Shown piece by piece: positions 62,885 to 64,000 of a DNA stretch of 64,000 nt. Location of the stretch: NCBI GenBank assembly GCA_013334525.1, contig JAAXXK010000006.1:9186-73185 (forward strand). Reading direction: 5' to 3'. The number at the start of each line of letters is the position of its first letter. Position 1 is the stretch's first letter. Made by a program: the position numbers and the translations under genes. A model generated the notes under the pieces. The model was given only the letters and a program-made list of their open reading frames with translations, was not told the origin of the DNA and made no database searches. Source of the DNA: Chlorobiaceae bacterium. GTDB taxonomy: Bacteria > Bacteroidota > Chlorobiia > Chlorobiales > Chlorobiaceae.

Positions 62885-64000
62885 TCAGGAGTTTCTTCCG
62901 CTGATTGCGCCGGTCGGGCAACTTTCGATCAACTCGGCATTGGCAACAGGCTGGCCTGTGCTGTTCGATTCGATGGTACGAACGCAGATGCCGCAATCGA
63001 CGCATTTTTCCCGTTCGAACCTGATGGTTCCAGCGCTGTCGATGCTGAAATTCTCATGCGTTTCGGTAGCTGCGTATGAAGCGACACCGAACTCGGTGGC
63101 AAGGTCGCGTAACCGGCAGTTGTCGACCGCGCGGCACCGACACTGCATGCAGCGCATGGCCTCTTTGCGTGCCTCCTCCCCGACGTATCCGGAAACCGCC
63201 TCGTTGAAGCTGCCACGTCGTTCCATTGCTGGAAGTTCCGGTACCTTCACCCTTTCGGCTGGACGTGCCCGTTCGTAGAAGCGGCGCGGCGCCAGGTCCC
63301 GTTCTCCGTATGAGGAGTTGAAAGCCTTTTCGAGGCCGTCGCTCGACACTCCCCTGAGGAACCGGTCGATGGCTTCGGCCGCAAGCCGCCCCTGCTCGAC
63401 GGCCCTTATGGCCAGGTCGGGACCGGTTACACAATCTCCTCCGGCAAAAATTCCGGCTACACTGGTCTGCATCGACCCGGCGCTGACGCTTACATTGCCC
63501 TTCCTGTCGAGCTCAATGACCGGAGCGGCATCGACTGGAACGTTAACATACTGTCCTGTAGCCGTGATTACCGTATCGGCCTGCAGGGTGAACTCCGAGC
63601 CTTTTACAGGGTCGGGCCTTCTGCGCCCGCTTTCATCCGGTTCGCCAAGACTCATGACGATAGCTTTGAGTGCAAGTCCGTCGGCCGTTTTTTCGATTTC
63701 AACCGGTGCCGACAGGAGGAGAAGTTCGACTCCTTCAGCTACGGCCTCCTCGATTTCCAGGGGGTTAGCCGGCATCTCGTGCCGTCCTCTCCTGTACATC
63801 ACGGTTACCGATTCGGCTCCAAGCCTCAGGGCGGTACGTGCTGCGTCGATAGCCGTGTTGCCGCCGCCGACCACGATCACCGAACGGCCGGGGTTGATGC
63901 CTTTGCCTGTCGACGCTTCGCGGAGGAAGCCGATGCCGCTTATTACCCTGTCAAGCTCTTCGCCGGGTATCTCGAGGGGTGAAGCCATGGAGGCGCCGAC
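62885..64000 (-). CDS. GltD-like FAD/NAD(P) oxidoreductase with C-terminal iron-sulfur region, 5' truncated by the window
   Basis: VVVGGGNTAIDAARTALRLGAESVTVMYRRGRHEMPANPLEIEEAVAEGVE; GIFAGGDCVTGPDLAIRAVEQGRLAAEAIDRFL; FEREKCVDCGICVRTIESN. Frame stays open to the right edge. Confidence 0.85.
   Translation of the reverse strand, partial: VGASMASPLEIPGEELDRVISGIGFLREASTGKGINPGRSVIVVGGGNTAIDAARTALRLGAESVTVMYRRGRHEMPANPLEIEEAVAEGVELLLLSAPVEIEKTADGLALKAIVMSLGEPDESGRRRPDPVKGSEFTLQADTVITATGQYVNVPVDAAPVIELDRKGNVSVSAGSMQTSVAGIFAGGDCVTGPDLAIRAVEQGRLAAEAIDRFLRGVSSDGLEKAFNSSYGERDLAPRRFYERARPAERVKVPELPAMERRGSFNEAVSGYVGEEARKEAMRCMQCRCRAVDNCRLRDLATEFGVASYAATETHENFSIDSAGTIRFEREKCVDCGICVRTIESNSTGQPVANAELIESCPTGAISGRNS

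Overview
This 64 kb window looks like chromosomal DNA of a Chlorobiota/Bacteroidota-type bacterium, probably a green sulfur bacterium. That assignment is inferred from gene content and order; no marker was searched. Most of it is ordinary housekeeping sequence. At the left edge is an envelope polysaccharide locus (GT9 fragment, three GT4-like glycosyltransferases, nucleotide-sugar dehydrogenase, epimerase). Other clusters are rimP-nusA-infB-rbfA-truB-ribF-rpsO, yicC-gmk-rpoZ-like, idi2 with a prenyl synthase, rho, tRNA-Lys and tRNA-Leu, bamA-uppS, gatA, sucD, kdsD, lpxB, and an ECF-sigma module. The accessory elements that stand out are: (1) a two-partner secretion pair with a ~1740-aa exoprotein carrying an ESPR-like leader, GLUG repeats and duplicated YDG modules; (2) two intergenic arrays of palindromes (CCCCGGACTTCAGTCCGGGG, CCCCGGGTTGAAACCCGGGG, GGAGGGTTTTAACCCTCC and relatives) whose stems vary in a compensatory way; (3) a 9-bp purine-rich repeat (AAAGGACCA-like) immediately downstream of three stop codons; (4) a GAGGCTGTCTCAAAAGTC element that appears as terminal inverted repeats and as hairpins; (5) an ECF sigma, putative anti-sigma and Spy/CnrX-like cassette; (6) a direct-repeat plus inverted-repeat operator candidate upstream of a small OMP gene; and (7) a 35-codon basic COX24/AURKAIP1-like protein missing from the ORF track. 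All family names come from motif recognition by eye; no database search was run.
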